Notes: a model not told the origin generated them from the letters alone. 64,000 nucleotides of DNA from Microbacterium sp. Clip185 (GCF_028743715.1 NZ_CP117996.1:2542001-2606000); one strand, 5' to 3'; numbered from the stretch's first letter, positions 35,213 to 44,268 are shown. Numbers and translations are program-made.

Positions 35213-35286
35213 CACCGGACTCCTGCAGGATCGCCCCGATCAGCCGGCCGCCCCGCGGCGAGCGCCCGTTCTGCAGGAGTTCGGGC
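35213..35286. repeat. 74-bp dispersed repeat, copy 2
   Basis: Same plan as 34033-34106: the right arm TGCAGGAGTTCGGGC (35272-35286) is identical, the 44-base spacer length is the same, and the left arm keeps ACTCCTGCA (35219-35227) but has diverged outside it. It abuts the stop codon of cofE. Confidence 0.75.
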
Positions 35287-36078
35287 TCAGTCGCGCGACG
35301 CGCGCCCCGCGGCGAAGCCGTCGGCGTAGCCGACCTGGCGCCCCATCGCGATCGCCTCGTCGGTGCCGAGGCGGAACATGTCGTGCTCGCCGGTGCGGGG
35401 CAGGGTGCGTGCGCCGGGGGTGTCGACCTCGTCGGTGACGTAACGCGACAACCCGCGCACCACCGCCACGGGACGCCCGGTCGCCTTGCCCTTGACGAGG
35501 TCGCCCGCCGAGGCGATCTCGTCGGCGACGACGGGCACCGTCACCACGAGGGGCCTCCCCTGCGCGTCGGTCCCGCCGCGCAGGTCGTCTATCACCCGCA
35601 TCCCCGCGGCGCCGATCGCGATGTCGGTCTGACCGATGCGCCACGCGCGTCCCAGGGTGTCGCTCACGACGATGCCCAGTCGCACCCCGAAGCGCTCCCG
35701 CAGCGCCGCGCAGAGCGCGCGAGCCGACGCATCCGGGTCGACCGGCAACAGCAGGATCGTCCCCTCCGGGGTGTTCGAGGCGTCGACGCCCGCCGCGGCG
35801 CCCACGACGCCGAGTCGGTTCTCGACGATCCGGGTCGTGCCGCGCACCGCGACGACCCGCGCGGTCTCCGCGGTGATCGCGTCCGCGCGATCGGATGCGG
35901 CCAGCTGCCGTCCCTCCGCCTTCGAGACGATCTTGGAGGTCACGACGAGGATGTCGCCGTCCACGACGCCCTCCGCATCCGCCGCCAGGGCGTCGCCGAT
36001 GATGGCGGCGAGATCGTCGCCGGCGGCCAGCTCGGCGATGCCGTCGAGGGCCCAGACCTGCATGCGGGGTGCGCTCAC
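35287..36078 (-). CDS. cofE: Coenzyme F420-0:L-glutamate ligase
   Basis: A 263-residue CofE/FbiB N-terminal-type protein, which adds glutamates to coenzyme F420-0 using GTP. Family segments: [36 protein letters not shown] (in parts), [22 protein letters not shown] (in parts) and [18 protein letters not shown] (in parts). The C-terminal nitroreductase domain of mycobacterial FbiB is absent. No other F420 gene is nearby, so the pathway genes must be elsewhere. The GTG at 36078 has AAACAT six bases upstream, which supports it over an ATG at 36063. Confidence 0.85.
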   Translation of the reverse strand: MSAPRMQVWALDGIAELAAGDDLAAIIGDALAADAEGVVDGDILVVTSKIVSKAEGRQLAASDRADAITAETARVVAVRGTTRIVENRLGVVGAAAGVDASNTPEGTILLLPVDPDASARALCAALRERFGVRLGIVVSDTLGRAWRIGQTDIAIGAAGMRVIDDLRGGTDAQGRPLVVTVPVVADEIASAGDLVKGKATGRPVAVVRGLSRYVTDEVDTPGARTLPRTGEHDMFRLGTDEAIAMGRQVGYADGFAAGRASRD

Positions 36079-36084
36079 CCGATC

Positions 36085-36090
36085 ATGTTT
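36085..36090 (-). promoter_or_regulatory. -10 box of a leaderless promoter, cofE
   Basis: AAACAT, six bases before the GTG at 36078. It is weaker than the other candidates. Confidence 0.35.
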
Positions 36091-36139
36091 CCACACCCGA
36101 CGGGGGCCTTCGGCCCTGCTGCGGCGGGCGCTCCCCCGC

Positions 36140-36145
36140 TAGGCT
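36140..36145 (+). promoter_or_regulatory. -10 box of a leaderless promoter, aspC
   Basis: TAGGCT ends six bases before the GTG start of the aminotransferase. A CGGAGG in the gap is too close to act as a normal ribosome site. Confidence 0.55.
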
Positions 36146-36151
36146 CGGAGG

Positions 36152-37351
36152 GTGACCGAACGCGCCCCCGTCTCCCGCAAACTCTCCGCCATCGCCGAAT
36201 CCGCGACCCTCAAGGTCGATGCGAAGGCGAAGGCCCTGCAGGCCGCCGGACGCCCCGTCATCTCCTACGCCGCCGGCGAGCCCGACTTCCCGACGCCGCA
36301 GTTCATCGTGGATGCGGCCGCGGAGGCACTCAAGGACCCGGCGAACTTCCGGTACACGCCCGCCGTGGGCCTGCCGGTGTTGCGCGAGGCGATCGCCGCG
36401 AAGACGCTCCGCGACTCCGGGCTCGAGGTCTCGCCCTCGCAGATCATCGTCACCAACGGCGGCAAGCAGTCCGTCTACCAGGCGTTCCAGGCCGTCGTGA
36501 ACCCGGGCGACGAGGTGCTGCTGCCCGCGCCGTACTGGACGACCTACCCCGAGACCATCCGCCTCGCCGACGGCGTACCGGTCGAGGTCTTCGCCGGCGC
36601 GGACCAGGACTACAAGGTCACGGTCGATCAGCTCGAGGCCGCGCGCACCGACCGCACCACGGTGCTCGTGTTCGTCTCGCCATCCAACCCCACCGGCAGC
36701 GTCTACACGCCGGAGGAGACACGCGCCATCGGCGAGTGGGCCCTCGCGCACGGCATCTGGGTCATCACCGACGAGATCTATCAGAACCTCGTCTACGAGG
36801 GCGTCCGGGCCGTGTCCATCGTCGAGGCCGTGCCGGAGTTGGCCGGCCAGACGATCCTCGTCAACGGCGTCGCGAAGACGTATGCGATGACCGGATGGCG
36901 CGTGGGCTGGATGGTGGGCCCGGCCGACGCGATCAAGGTCGCCGGCAACCTGCAGTCGCACCTGTCGAGCAACGTGAACAACATCGCGCAGCGTGCCGCC
37001 CTCGCCGCCCTCACCGGCCCGCAGGACGAGGCCGAGACGATGCGGGTCGCGTTCGACCGTCGCCGCCGCCTCATCGTCGACGAGCTCGCCAAGATCGACG
37101 GCGTGACGGTTCCCAACCCGCTCGGCGCGTTCTACGTCTACCCCGACGTGCAGGGACTGCTGGGCCGCGAGTGGGAAGGCGTCACGCCGACCACGACCCT
37201 GGAGCTCGCCGACCTCATCCTCGAGAAGGCCGAGGTAGCGGTGGTCCCGGGCGAGGCGTTCGGCCCGTCCGGCTACCTGCGCCTCTCGTACGCGCTCGGC
37301 GACGACGCGCTTCTCGAGGGCGTTCAGCGCCTACAGCGTCTGTTCTCCTGA
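36152..37351 (+). CDS. aspC: Aspartate aminotransferase, class I (subgroup Ib)
   Basis: A 399-residue PLP enzyme interconverting aspartate and oxaloacetate with glutamate/2-oxoglutarate. Landmarks: [18 protein letters not shown] (in parts), [33 protein letters not shown] and the Schiff-base lysine in [16 protein letters not shown], with a substrate-binding Arg in YLRLSYAL. The GTG start at 36152 follows a leaderless-type -10 box. It is divergent from cofE and convergent with a small membrane-protein gene. Confidence 0.93.
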   Translation: MTERAPVSRKLSAIAESATLKVDAKAKALQAAGRPVISYAAGEPDFPTPQFIVDAAAEALKDPANFRYTPAVGLPVLREAIAAKTLRDSGLEVSPSQIIVTNGGKQSVYQAFQAVVNPGDEVLLPAPYWTTYPETIRLADGVPVEVFAGADQDYKVTVDQLEAARTDRTTVLVFVSPSNPTGSVYTPEETRAIGEWALAHGIWVITDEIYQNLVYEGVRAVSIVEAVPELAGQTILVNGVAKTYAMTGWRVGWMVGPADAIKVAGNLQSHLSSNVNNIAQRAALAALTGPQDEAETMRVAFDRRRRLIVDELAKIDGVTVPNPLGAFYVYPDVQGLLGREWEGVTPTTTLELADLILEKAEVAVVPGEAFGPSGYLRLSYALGDDALLEGVQRLQRLFS

Positions 37352-37374
37352 TCGCGACCGCGTCCCTGAAACGG

Positions 37375-37683
37375 TCAGCGCGGAGAGCGTGACGAGGAGG
37401 CTCCCGGCACCTCGATCGTGATCCGGGAGCCACCCTCGATCACGCCGTGACCCTTGTCGGGCGTGGGCGCGGGGATCGGGATCTCCTGCTCGGCCTCCCA
37501 CACGAGCCGCGCCTCGTGCGCGGACGGGTGGAAGAGCTCGTCGAATCCGAGCAGCCCGCCCGACGATCCCGCATCGGCACCCTTCGAACGTTGCCTGCGG
37601 TGGGTCGAGATGCTCACGAGCACGAAGAGCAGCGGGATGCTCAGAACGAGGACGATGGTGCCCCACCCCAGGACGTCGCTCAT
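37375..37683 (-). CDS. Small single-span membrane protein
   Basis: A 102-residue protein with one membrane segment at about residues 7-25 (TIVLVLSIPLLFVLVSI), then a basic stretch and a soluble Pro-rich tail ending IEVPGASSSRSPR. No family is recognised. It lies 9 bases downstream of the PEBP gene on the same strand, so the two are probably co-transcribed. Confidence 0.65.
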   Translation of the reverse strand: MSDVLGWGTIVLVLSIPLLFVLVSISTHRRQRSKGADAGSSGGLLGFDELFHPSAHEARLVWEAEQEIPIPAPTPDKGHGVIEGGSRITIEVPGASSSRSPR

Positions 37684-37692
37684 TGGGCTGAG

Positions 37693-38217
37693 TCAGTGCT
37701 GATATGTGCCGTGGATGATGGCGCGGCCGAGCGTCTTGAACGCCAGATTGAACGAGACCACGGCGGGTGACGCGTCCACATCCACTCCGAGCGTGGGCTC
37801 GGAAACCGCGTGCACCACGAAGTAGTACCGATGCACCTGGTCGCCCTCCGGCGGCGCGGCGCCCATGAAGCCGGGCTGGCCGCCGTCGTTGCGTACGTGG
37901 AAGGCTCCGCCGGGGAGAGCGGCCGACGCGGCCCCGGTGTCGAGCGAGGTGACGGATGCGGGCACGTCGACGAGCACCCAGTGCCAGAAACCGCTCGGGG
38001 TGGGGGCGTCGGGGTCGAAGCACGTGATGACGTAGGACTGCGTGCCCTCGGGCGCGCCCGACCACGACAGCTGCGGGGAGGTGTTGCCGAGGGCAGCGAC
38101 CTGGTCGTCCTTCAGCGGCGCACCGTCGGTGACGTCGTCGCTGGTGACGGTGAACGAGGCCACCGCGGGAAGAAGCGGATAGGGGTCCGGCGTCTGGGGG
38201 CGAGTGAGATCGGTCAT
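37693..38217 (-). CDS. YbhB/YbcL-type PEBP (Raf kinase inhibitor-like) protein
   Basis: A 174-residue cytosolic protein of the phosphatidylethanolamine-binding family. The ligand-site signature is clear: [20 protein letters not shown], then [19 protein letters not shown]. The biochemical role of bacterial members is not settled. TAGGCT lies seven bases before the ATG at 38217, pointing to a leaderless message. Confidence 0.9.
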   Translation of the reverse strand: MTDLTRPQTPDPYPLLPAVASFTVTSDDVTDGAPLKDDQVAALGNTSPQLSWSGAPEGTQSYVITCFDPDAPTPSGFWHWVLVDVPASVTSLDTGAASAALPGGAFHVRNDGGQPGFMGAAPPEGDQVHRYYFVVHAVSEPTLGVDVDASPAVVSFNLAFKTLGRAIIHGTYQH

Positions 38218-38224
38218 GTCATCG

Positions 38225-38230
38225 AGCCTA
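38225..38230 (-). promoter_or_regulatory. -10 box of a leaderless promoter, PEBP gene
   Basis: TAGGCT on the minus strand, seven bases before the ATG. Confidence 0.5.
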
Positions 38231-38264
38231 CGCACGGTTCTATGAGTGTACAGGGAGTTGCGAA

Positions 38265-39230
38265 CTACGCCCGCGAGCCCTCCGCGCAGAGGGCGTCGCC
38301 CGCGGCGCTGCGGTAGTAGAGCACCGCGCGACCGTAGCGGGCGCGGTTGAGCAGCCCCGCCCGCGCCATCACCCGCAGGTGCTGGTTGACAGCAGAGGTC
38401 GACACCCCGAGCCGTAGCGCCAGATCCGTCGAGGATGCGGGTTCGCCGAGCTCGGCCAGCAGGAGCGCGCGCGTGCGACCGAGCAGGTCGGTGACCGCCG
38501 CCGCATCCGGTCCGATCGCGGTGGACCACATGGCCCCCTGCCCGCGCGCGGGGTACATCACGGTCGGCGGCAAGTGGTCGTCGATGGGCGTGGATACGCG
38601 CGCGGTGAAGATCGACGGCACGAGCGTCAGGCCATCGCCGAGGACGGGACGATGACGCACCTGCGGGTTCCACAGCCGCACATCCAGGTGCCGGCCGTCG
38701 TAGCGCACGGCATCCGAGAGCCCATTGAGCACGGCGCCGATGCCCGACTGGGCGGCGATGCGTCCGCGATAGGCGATGTCTGCCTGCATGACGGCATGCA
38801 TGCGCGCCCAGTGCGGGGCGAAACACAGATCCCACGCCGTAGCGAGCGCGCGCTGCAGCCGGGAGACCACGACATCGTGGCGCCCCTGGAACACGCGCGG
38901 CACGCTCCCGTGCACCTTCTCCAGATCCGCGTACAGGTGCGCCCGGCTGATCCGGCCGAGGTCGGCCAGCTCGTCCTCCAGAGAGGTCAGCGGTGACGAC
39001 GGACGCGGGTTCACGAAGTCCGCGACCCACCGCCTGTCGTTCACGAGCGCCAGCAGCATCTCCTCGTCGAGCAGCGACCGCACACCGGCGATGCGCTGGA
39101 GCCAGGGACGCTGCAGCGGGAACCAGTCCGGCTCGTAGAGGGCGCGCAGGGCGAGCCCCAGCTCGGACAGCGGCGAGACGCCGAAACGGATGGCGGACAC
39201 GTCCGCCGCTTCCATCTCGTATCGAATCAT
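38265..39230 (-). CDS. ArsR-type regulator with N-terminal DUF5937-like domain
   Basis: A 321-residue protein: a long N-terminal helical domain starting [16 protein letters not shown], and a C-terminal ArsR winged helix ([21 protein letters not shown], in parts, about residues 265-290). DUF5937 proteins of this layout are common actinobacterial repressors next to exporters. It is divergent from an MFS gene, which it most likely represses until a toxic ligand arrives. GATTAT lies six bases before the ATG at 39230, which supports this start over a GTG/ATG further upstream. Confidence 0.85.
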   Translation of the reverse strand: MIRYEMEAADVSAIRFGVSPLSELGLALRALYEPDWFPLQRPWLQRIAGVRSLLDEEMLLALVNDRRWVADFVNPRPSSPLTSLEDELADLGRISRAHLYADLEKVHGSVPRVFQGRHDVVVSRLQRALATAWDLCFAPHWARMHAVMQADIAYRGRIAAQSGIGAVLNGLSDAVRYDGRHLDVRLWNPQVRHRPVLGDGLTLVPSIFTARVSTPIDDHLPPTVMYPARGQGAMWSTAIGPDAAAVTDLLGRTRALLLAELGEPASSTDLALRLGVSTSAVNQHLRVMARAGLLNRARYGRAVLYYRSAAGDALCAEGSRA

Positions 39231-39236
39231 GAAGCC

Positions 39237-39242
39237 ATAATC
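39237..39242 (-). promoter_or_regulatory. -10 box of a leaderless promoter, ArsR-type gene
   Basis: GATTAT in the AT-rich centre of the 56-bp divergent region, six bases before the ATG at 39230. The MFS promoter must overlap it. Confidence 0.45.
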
Positions 39243-39286
39243 TACATCGATTGCACCCCGCACGATGCCCCTGCGGGAATGGAACG

Positions 39287-40564
39287 GTGACGAGCACCAC
39301 CCCCACCGTTCCCCTGCGCATCCTCATCTCCAACGACCACACTCTCCGACGCCTGCTGACGATCACGCTCGTCGACACCCTCGGCCGCGGCGCGTTCTTC
39401 ACGCTCACGACGCTGTATCTGACGCTCATCGTCGGCGTCCCCCCGCTGTCGGTGGGCATCGGCCTGACCATTGCGGGGGCCGTCGGCGTCGCGAGTTCAC
39501 TCACCTTCGGACACCTGTCCGACCGCTTCAGCGCCCGTCGGATGCTCCTCTGGCTGCACCTGCTGCAGGGAACGGCCCTCATCGGATACGTCCTCGTACA
39601 CGACCTGCTGACCCTCATCATCGCCGCATCACTGGTGACCCTCGCGCAGCAGGGCAACGCGAGCGCACGTTCCGCGATCGTCGGGCGGGCTTTCCTCGGC
39701 GAAGATCGCGTCCGCATCCGCGCGACGATGCGCACCGTCACCAACGTCGGCATCGGCGTGGGAACCGCCGTCGCCGCGATCCCCCTCGCGATCGGCACCG
39801 CCTTCGCGTTCCAGCTGACCATGTCGATCGCGGGCGCCTTGTTCCTCGTCTCCGCGGTGCTGGTGAGGGGCCTGTCGGCGGAGCGCGTGGACGCGCGGCG
39901 CACGACAGCCGAAGAGACGGATGCGGACGCCGCCGCGCAGAAGGGACGCAGCCCATATCGGGATGCGCGCTTCCTGTCGCTCACCGCGCTGATGGGCGTC
40001 TTCGGCATCCAGTTCGGACTGTACGAGGTGGCCGTCCCCCTCTGGGTCGTCGCACACACCGTCGCCCCGGACGTGCTCGTGAGCCCGCTCCTGCTCGTGA
40101 ACACGATCGTCGTCGTGCTGCTGCAGGTGCGCATGAGCCGCGGCACCGGCACATTCGCCGGCGCCGGACGCGCCATGCGCAACGCGGGCGTGCTGATGGT
40201 GCTCGCCTGCGCCCTGTGGGCGGGGGCGGGCTGGGTCGGCGGCGACGGGTGGGGGCCCGTCGTGGTCGCCGCCGGGATCCTGCTCGCGGCGGCTCTCGTG
40301 CACTCGCTCGCCGAGATCACCTCGAGCGCCGCCGGCTGGAGCCTGAGCTTCGATCTGGCGTCGCAGGAGCGGATGGGCAGCTACCAGGGCGTCTACGGCA
40401 CCGGCTACGCGCTCGGCGCGATGGTCGCCCCCGCCGTCGTGACGATGACGGCCATCAACCTCGGCACCGCCGGATGGGCGATCCTCGCGGTCGTGTTCGG
40501 CGTCGCGGCCGCGGGCGTGGTGGTCATCGCCCGCCGCGCCGAGCGCGATGCGGCCACCGTTTGA
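39287..40564 (+). CDS. MFS transporter, probable drug exporter
   Basis: A 425-residue major facilitator protein with about 12 membrane segments and the MFS loop [13 protein letters not shown] after the second segment. The class and divergent ArsR-type regulator suggest efflux of a drug or toxic metabolite; the substrate is unknown. I chose the GTG at 39287 because the preceding in-frame ATG (39251) would add a non-hydrophobic tail unlike the family. Its TGA stop lies within the -35 box of the following merR gene. Confidence 0.85.
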   Translation: MTSTTPTVPLRILISNDHTLRRLLTITLVDTLGRGAFFTLTTLYLTLIVGVPPLSVGIGLTIAGAVGVASSLTFGHLSDRFSARRMLLWLHLLQGTALIGYVLVHDLLTLIIAASLVTLAQQGNASARSAIVGRAFLGEDRVRIRATMRTVTNVGIGVGTAVAAIPLAIGTAFAFQLTMSIAGALFLVSAVLVRGLSAERVDARRTTAEETDADAAAQKGRSPYRDARFLSLTALMGVFGIQFGLYEVAVPLWVVAHTVAPDVLVSPLLLVNTIVVVLLQVRMSRGTGTFAGAGRAMRNAGVLMVLACALWAGAGWVGGDGWGPVVVAAGILLAAALVHSLAEITSSAAGWSLSFDLASQERMGSYQGVYGTGYALGAMVAPAVVTMTAINLGTAGWAILAVVFGVAAAGVVVIARRAERDAATV

Positions 40565-40591
40565 CTCTCCCCCAGGGGGAGACGGGAGGCT
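40561..40591 (+). promoter_or_regulatory. MerR-type promoter with 19-bp spacer and dyad
   Basis: TTGACT (40561-40566) and GAGGCT (40586-40591) are 19 bp apart, the over-long spacing that MerR proteins correct. The spacer holds the perfect 8-1-8 palindrome TCTCCCCCAGGGGGAGA (40566-40582). The -10 box ends six bases before the ATG of merR. The TGA of the MFS gene lies inside the -35 box. Confidence 0.8.
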
Positions 40592-40597
40592 GGATCC

Positions 40598-41407
40598 ATG
40601 TTGGGAATCGGTGAGTTTTCAGGGTTGACCGGCGTCAGCGTCAAGGCGCTGCGCCACTACGACGAGAAGGGCGTCCTGGTTCCGGCCGAGATCGACGCAC
40701 GCTCGGGCTACCGTCGGTACGCGGAGGCACAGGTGCGCGCGGGGGTGCAGATCCGCACCCTCCGCGACGCCGGCCTCCCCCTTCCGGAGGTCACGGCGGC
40801 CGTCGCCTCCGGTGACGCGGCGGCGGCGCTCGAGGAGCACCGGCTGCGCGTGCTCGCGCAACGGCGCAGAGAGGACGACGCGTTCCGGGCGGCCGAGGTC
40901 GCTCTGCGCGCACTCGCCGCCCCCGTGGCGGTCACCGAGCGCGTGATGCCGGCGCAGCCGTTCCTCGGACAGGCGATCAGCGTGCCCGTCGAGGAACACG
41001 AGGCGCTGACGGACGACGACGCGAACCGCGTGCTCGGCGAGCTCTTCGAACGCGTGCAGGATGCGGGCCTCGGCCCCGTGGGCAACTTCTGGACGGCGCT
41101 CCGGCCCGGTGAGAACGGGCGCGTCGAGATCGTGTGCTGTTGGCCGACGTTGTCGGTGGCGCCCGAGAGCGTGCACGGCTCGGAGGCGTTCTCCGCCGTC
41201 CTCCCCGCGCGCACCGAGCTGGTCGCGAGCTGGCGGCCGACGGGCGACGAGGAGCTGCGGGAGGGCGTTCTCCATCCGGCCGTCGTCGCCCTGTTCGACG
41301 CCGTCGGCGAGCGACGGATGCGGCTGGACGAGGTCGAGGTTCGTCAGAGCGTGATCGCGACCAGCGAGACCGACTACACGGTCGAGGTCGCGGTGACGAT
41401 CGGCTAG
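40598..41407 (+). CDS. MerR-family regulator with effector-binding domain
   Basis: A 269-residue protein with an N-terminal MerR helix-turn-helix (IGEFSGLTGVSVKALRHYDE, in parts, residues 4-23) and a dimerisation helix, then a C-terminal GyrI-like domain of about 150 residues that binds hydrophobic drugs in BmrR/TipA relatives. It follows the MFS gene and is autoregulated by the dyad promoter directly upstream. It may respond to the same compound the MFS pump exports. Its TAG stop shares CTAG with the stop of murB on the other strand. Confidence 0.88.
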   Translation: MLGIGEFSGLTGVSVKALRHYDEKGVLVPAEIDARSGYRRYAEAQVRAGVQIRTLRDAGLPLPEVTAAVASGDAAAALEEHRLRVLAQRRREDDAFRAAEVALRALAAPVAVTERVMPAQPFLGQAISVPVEEHEALTDDDANRVLGELFERVQDAGLGPVGNFWTALRPGENGRVEIVCCWPTLSVAPESVHGSEAFSAVLPARTELVASWRPTGDEELREGVLHPAVVALFDAVGERRMRLDEVEVRQSVIATSETDYTVEVAVTIG

Positions 41408-42540
41408 AGCTCGACGCCGACGAGCACGGGTTCGGGCTGGAGGATCAGCCCGAACTCCTGCTGCACCCGCTGCTGGATGAAGCGCGCGAGCTCGGCGATC
41501 TCGCCCGCCGTCGCCCCGCCGCGGTTCGTCAGCGCGAGCGCGTGCTTGCTCGACACCGCGGCGCGCGAGCGGCCGATGCGGAAGCCCTTGCCGATCCCCG
41601 CGTGCTCGATGAGCCACGCGGCACTCACCTTCACATCGATCGAGCGCACCGGTGCCGGAGGGACGTACCCGTCGAACCGGTCGAGCGGGATCACGCGCAC
41701 CGGCTCGATCACGGGCTCGAGCGGCCACTTCGGGCACTCCGCCGGCAGGGTACGCGCGAACTCCTGCGACACCACCGCGTTCTGGAAGAACGATCCCGCG
41801 GAGCGCGTGTCGGCGTCTTCCGCATCGAGGACCATCCCCTTGCTGCGGCGCGTGGCAAGGACGGTCTCGCGCACCTCGGCGAGCGAGACGACCGCATCCG
41901 GTTCGAGTCCGAGAGCCCGGCGCAGCTGCTCGCCGCGAACGGGCGCCGCGCCGTGACCGACCTGCTGCAGCTCGAGGGTGACCGAGAGGATCACAGCGCG
42001 ACGGGCCGCCACCGAGCCGTAGTGGTGCTTGAGCACCGAGGTGCGGAAGCCGAGGTTCAGCTCCGTGGCGGGAACCGTGGCGACATCGCCGGTGGACTCG
42101 TCGATGAGCTCGACCTCGACGAGCGTCTGCGAGATGTCCTGACCGTACGCCCCGACGTTCTGCACGGGAGCCGCACCCACGGTGCCGGGGATGCCGCTCA
42201 TCGCCTCGACGCCGGCGAGTCCCGCTGTCACGGTGTCGGCGACCAGCGCATCCCAGTCGTGCCCCGCCTGCACGCGCAGGCGCACGAAACCCTCGCGGGG
42301 CGACGGCAGCCGCTCGATCCCCCGGGTCAGCACGCGCACGACGGTGCCGTCGAAGGGCTCATCGCCCACCAGCAGGTTCGACCCTCCGCCGAGCACGAAC
42401 CAGTCGTCGCCGTCCGCCCAGACCTCGCGCAGCGCGGCGATCAGCCCCTCGCGAGACCGCGCCTCGCGCATCCGCGCAGGGGCGGCACCCGTGGCCAGCG
42501 TGGTCAGCTGCGCGAGCGGCAGCGGTTCTACGGCGGTCAT
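41404..42540 (-). CDS. murB: UDP-N-acetylenolpyruvoylglucosamine reductase
   Basis: A 378-residue FAD enzyme that reduces UDP-GlcNAc-enolpyruvate to UDP-MurNAc in peptidoglycan synthesis. Landmarks: FVLGGGSNLLVGD, GVEAMSGIPGTVGAAPVQNVGAYG (in parts; FAD site), the catalytic Ser in SAGSFFQNAVV and KHALALTNRGGATAGEI (in parts). It overlaps the MaoC gene upstream by 4 bp, an arrangement shared with other actinobacteria. The stop overlaps that of merR. Confidence 0.95.
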   Translation of the reverse strand: MTAVEPLPLAQLTTLATGAAPARMREARSREGLIAALREVWADGDDWFVLGGGSNLLVGDEPFDGTVVRVLTRGIERLPSPREGFVRLRVQAGHDWDALVADTVTAGLAGVEAMSGIPGTVGAAPVQNVGAYGQDISQTLVEVELIDESTGDVATVPATELNLGFRTSVLKHHYGSVAARRAVILSVTLELQQVGHGAAPVRGEQLRRALGLEPDAVVSLAEVRETVLATRRSKGMVLDAEDADTRSAGSFFQNAVVSQEFARTLPAECPKWPLEPVIEPVRVIPLDRFDGYVPPAPVRSIDVKVSAAWLIEHAGIGKGFRIGRSRAAVSSKHALALTNRGGATAGEIAELARFIQQRVQQEFGLILQPEPVLVGVEL

Positions 42541-42944
42541 GCCTCGCGGGCCACCCGCACCTGCGCCTTGCCCAGCACGGTCGTGTCGGCGTGGGTCACC
42601 GTCAGGTCGATGCGCAGCGTCTCGTCGTCGATCTGGCCGACGGTGGCGACGACGCGCACGTCGGCTCCGGTCTCGGCATCGACGACGACGGGTCGCGTGA
42701 AGCGCACGCCGTACTCGCGGATGCGGCCGGCATCTCCGAGCCAGGGCACGATCGTCTCGACCGACAGCCCCATGGTGAGCATGCCGTGGGCGAGGACGCC
42801 GGGCAGTCCGACGCGGGCGGCGACGTCGTCGCGGAAGTGGATGGGGTTGAAGTCGCCCGACGCGCCCGCGTACCGCACGAGCGACTCGCGCGTCAGGTGC
42901 ACGTCGCGCTCGGCGACGACCTGGCCGATCTCGTACGCGGTCAT
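42537..42944 (-). CDS. MaoC-type (R)-hydroxyacyl dehydratase, HadB-like
   Basis: A 135-residue hot-dog-fold hydratase/dehydratase with the catalytic motif YAGASGDFNPIHF (Asp and His dyad) and GVLAHGMLTM. It would pair with the protein encoded just upstream to dehydrate 3-hydroxyacyl thioesters, as HadAB do in mycobacterial fatty-acid synthesis; its exact acyl substrate is unknown. It overlaps both neighbours by 4 bp. Confidence 0.88.
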   Translation of the reverse strand: MTAYEIGQVVAERDVHLTRESLVRYAGASGDFNPIHFRDDVAARVGLPGVLAHGMLTMGLSVETIVPWLGDAGRIREYGVRFTRPVVVDAETGADVRVVATVGQIDDETLRIDLTVTHADTTVLGKAQVRVAREA

Positions 42945-43387
42945 TCCTCGCCTCCGATCAGCAGGATGGATGTGGCGGTCACGACGTGTGCGCCGGCCGC
43001 ATCCGTCACCTCGGCCTCGCTCGTGACCATGGCGCCCTTGCCCACGGCGCGCACGCCCGTCACGCGCAGCTGCGCCGTGAGCTCGTCGCCGGCGACGATG
43101 GGCCGCGAGTAGCGGAAGCGCTGCTCGGCGTGGATCGTGCGCTCGAGGGCGATCCCCGAGTCGGGCTCTGCGAGCAGCTGCTGCAGGGTGAGGTCCTGGA
43201 TCACCATCGCGAAGGTCGGCGGCGCGACGACATCGGCGTAGCCGAGCGCCCGCGCTGCAGCCGGGTCGGTGTGCTGGGGATCGGTGGCGAAGACGGCGCG
43301 GGCGAACTCGCGCACCTTCTCACGACCGACGAGGTACGGCGGTGTCGGCTCGAAGGCGCGCTCGACGAGGGTGGGATTCACGGGCAC
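42941..43387 (-). CDS. FAS1-like dehydratase N-domain protein, HadA-like
   Basis: A 148-residue hot-dog protein (YLVGREKVREFARAV, ALGYADVVAPPTFAMVI) resembling HadA/HadC, the structural partner of the MaoC-type catalytic subunit. It lacks the full hydratase motif, as expected for this subunit. It is the first gene of the unit with hadB and murB. The GTG start lies six bases after TAGGAT, a leaderless layout. Confidence 0.88.
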   Translation of the reverse strand: MPVNPTLVERAFEPTPPYLVGREKVREFARAVFATDPQHTDPAAARALGYADVVAPPTFAMVIQDLTLQQLLAEPDSGIALERTIHAEQRFRYSRPIVAGDELTAQLRVTGVRAVGKGAMVTSEAEVTDAAGAHVVTATSILLIGGEE

Positions 43388-43393
43388 AGCCCC

Positions 43394-43399
43394 ATCCTA
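43394..43399 (-). promoter_or_regulatory. -10 box of a leaderless promoter, hadA-hadB-murB
   Basis: TAGGAT on the minus strand, six bases before the GTG at 43387. Confidence 0.55.
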
Positions 43400-43435
43400 C
43401 CGAGCGGTCCGGCGGCGACCGCCGTCAGAAATGGC

Positions 43436-44239
43436 TCAGCGCTTGCGTCCGCGGACCGCCTTGATCGCCATCTGCGTGCCGATGAAGACGAGGAAGGCGG
43501 CGAACAGGACGTTGGCGACGAAGGGATCGAGCAGCGTCGCGATCCACGCGCCGAGCGCCGTCGTCGTGCACGCGGCGACGCCGACGAGCGCGGCCGCGAG
43601 GAGGTCGACGTTCTTGCGCCGCAGGTTGCCGATCGTTCCTGACAGGGCGGTGGGGATCATGAACAGCAGCGACGTGCCCTTCGCCTCCAGATCGCTCGCG
43701 CCGAAGATGAGCACGAGGATCGGGACGACGATCACGCCGCCGCCGACACCGATGAGGCCCGCCATGATGCCGGTGAACACACCCACCACGACGAGGGCGA
43801 TGCCCGAGACCACCGTCACCTCGATGTGCGCGTCGCGGGAGGGGATCACGAAGAACAAGCTCGCGATCACCACGACGATGAAGGCGACGAAGCCCCACCG
43901 CAGCGCCGTCTGCGAGATGCGCGGGAGCAGCCACGTACCGATCTGCGCACCCACGACGGCGCCCACGGCGAGCAGGATCGCCGGCACCCACGCGACCGAG
44001 CCGTGCACGGCGTAGGAGATCACGCCGACGGCGGCCGTCGGCACGATGGCCGCGAGCGAGGTTCCCGCGGCGAGACGCTGGTCGAACTTCAGGAACAGGA
44101 CCAGCAGCGGAACGATCACGGTACCGCCGCCCACGCCGAACAGTCCGGACAGCAGGCCTGCCAGCAGCCCTGTCGCGATGCAGGTGAGGATGAAGGCCGG
44201 AGTGCGTGGCGCAAGCACGCGTGCGGGGGCGTCGGTCAC
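43436..44239 (-). CDS. TauE/SafE-family membrane exporter
   Basis: A 267-residue membrane protein with about eight segments and two homologous halves, each holding the family motif: LFGVGGGTVIVPLL (near residue 34) and LIGVGGGVIVVPIL (near residue 162). The family moves organosulfonates, sulfite or related anions; the substrate here is unknown. TAGGCT stands six bases before its GTG start, within the short gap after the SDR gene. Confidence 0.88.
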   Translation of the reverse strand: MTDAPARVLAPRTPAFILTCIATGLLAGLLSGLFGVGGGTVIVPLLVLFLKFDQRLAAGTSLAAIVPTAAVGVISYAVHGSVAWVPAILLAVGAVVGAQIGTWLLPRISQTALRWGFVAFIVVVIASLFFVIPSRDAHIEVTVVSGIALVVVGVFTGIMAGLIGVGGGVIVVPILVLIFGASDLEAKGTSLLFMIPTALSGTIGNLRRKNVDLLAAALVGVAACTTTALGAWIATLLDPFVANVLFAAFLVFIGTQMAIKAVRGRKR

Positions 44240-44245
44240 CGGGAG

Positions 44246-44251
44246 AGCCTA
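44246..44251 (-). promoter_or_regulatory. -10 box of a leaderless promoter, TauE-type gene
   Basis: TAGGCT, six bases before the GTG at 44239. Its -35 region would overlap the stop codon of the SDR gene. Confidence 0.5.
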
Positions 44252-44268
44252 CCGCCGCCCCCGAGGCG

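Noticed and set aside
37352..37374. GACCG/CGGTC hairpin between aspC and the small membrane-protein gene
   Set aside because: The 5-bp stem with a long loop is too weak to call a terminator.
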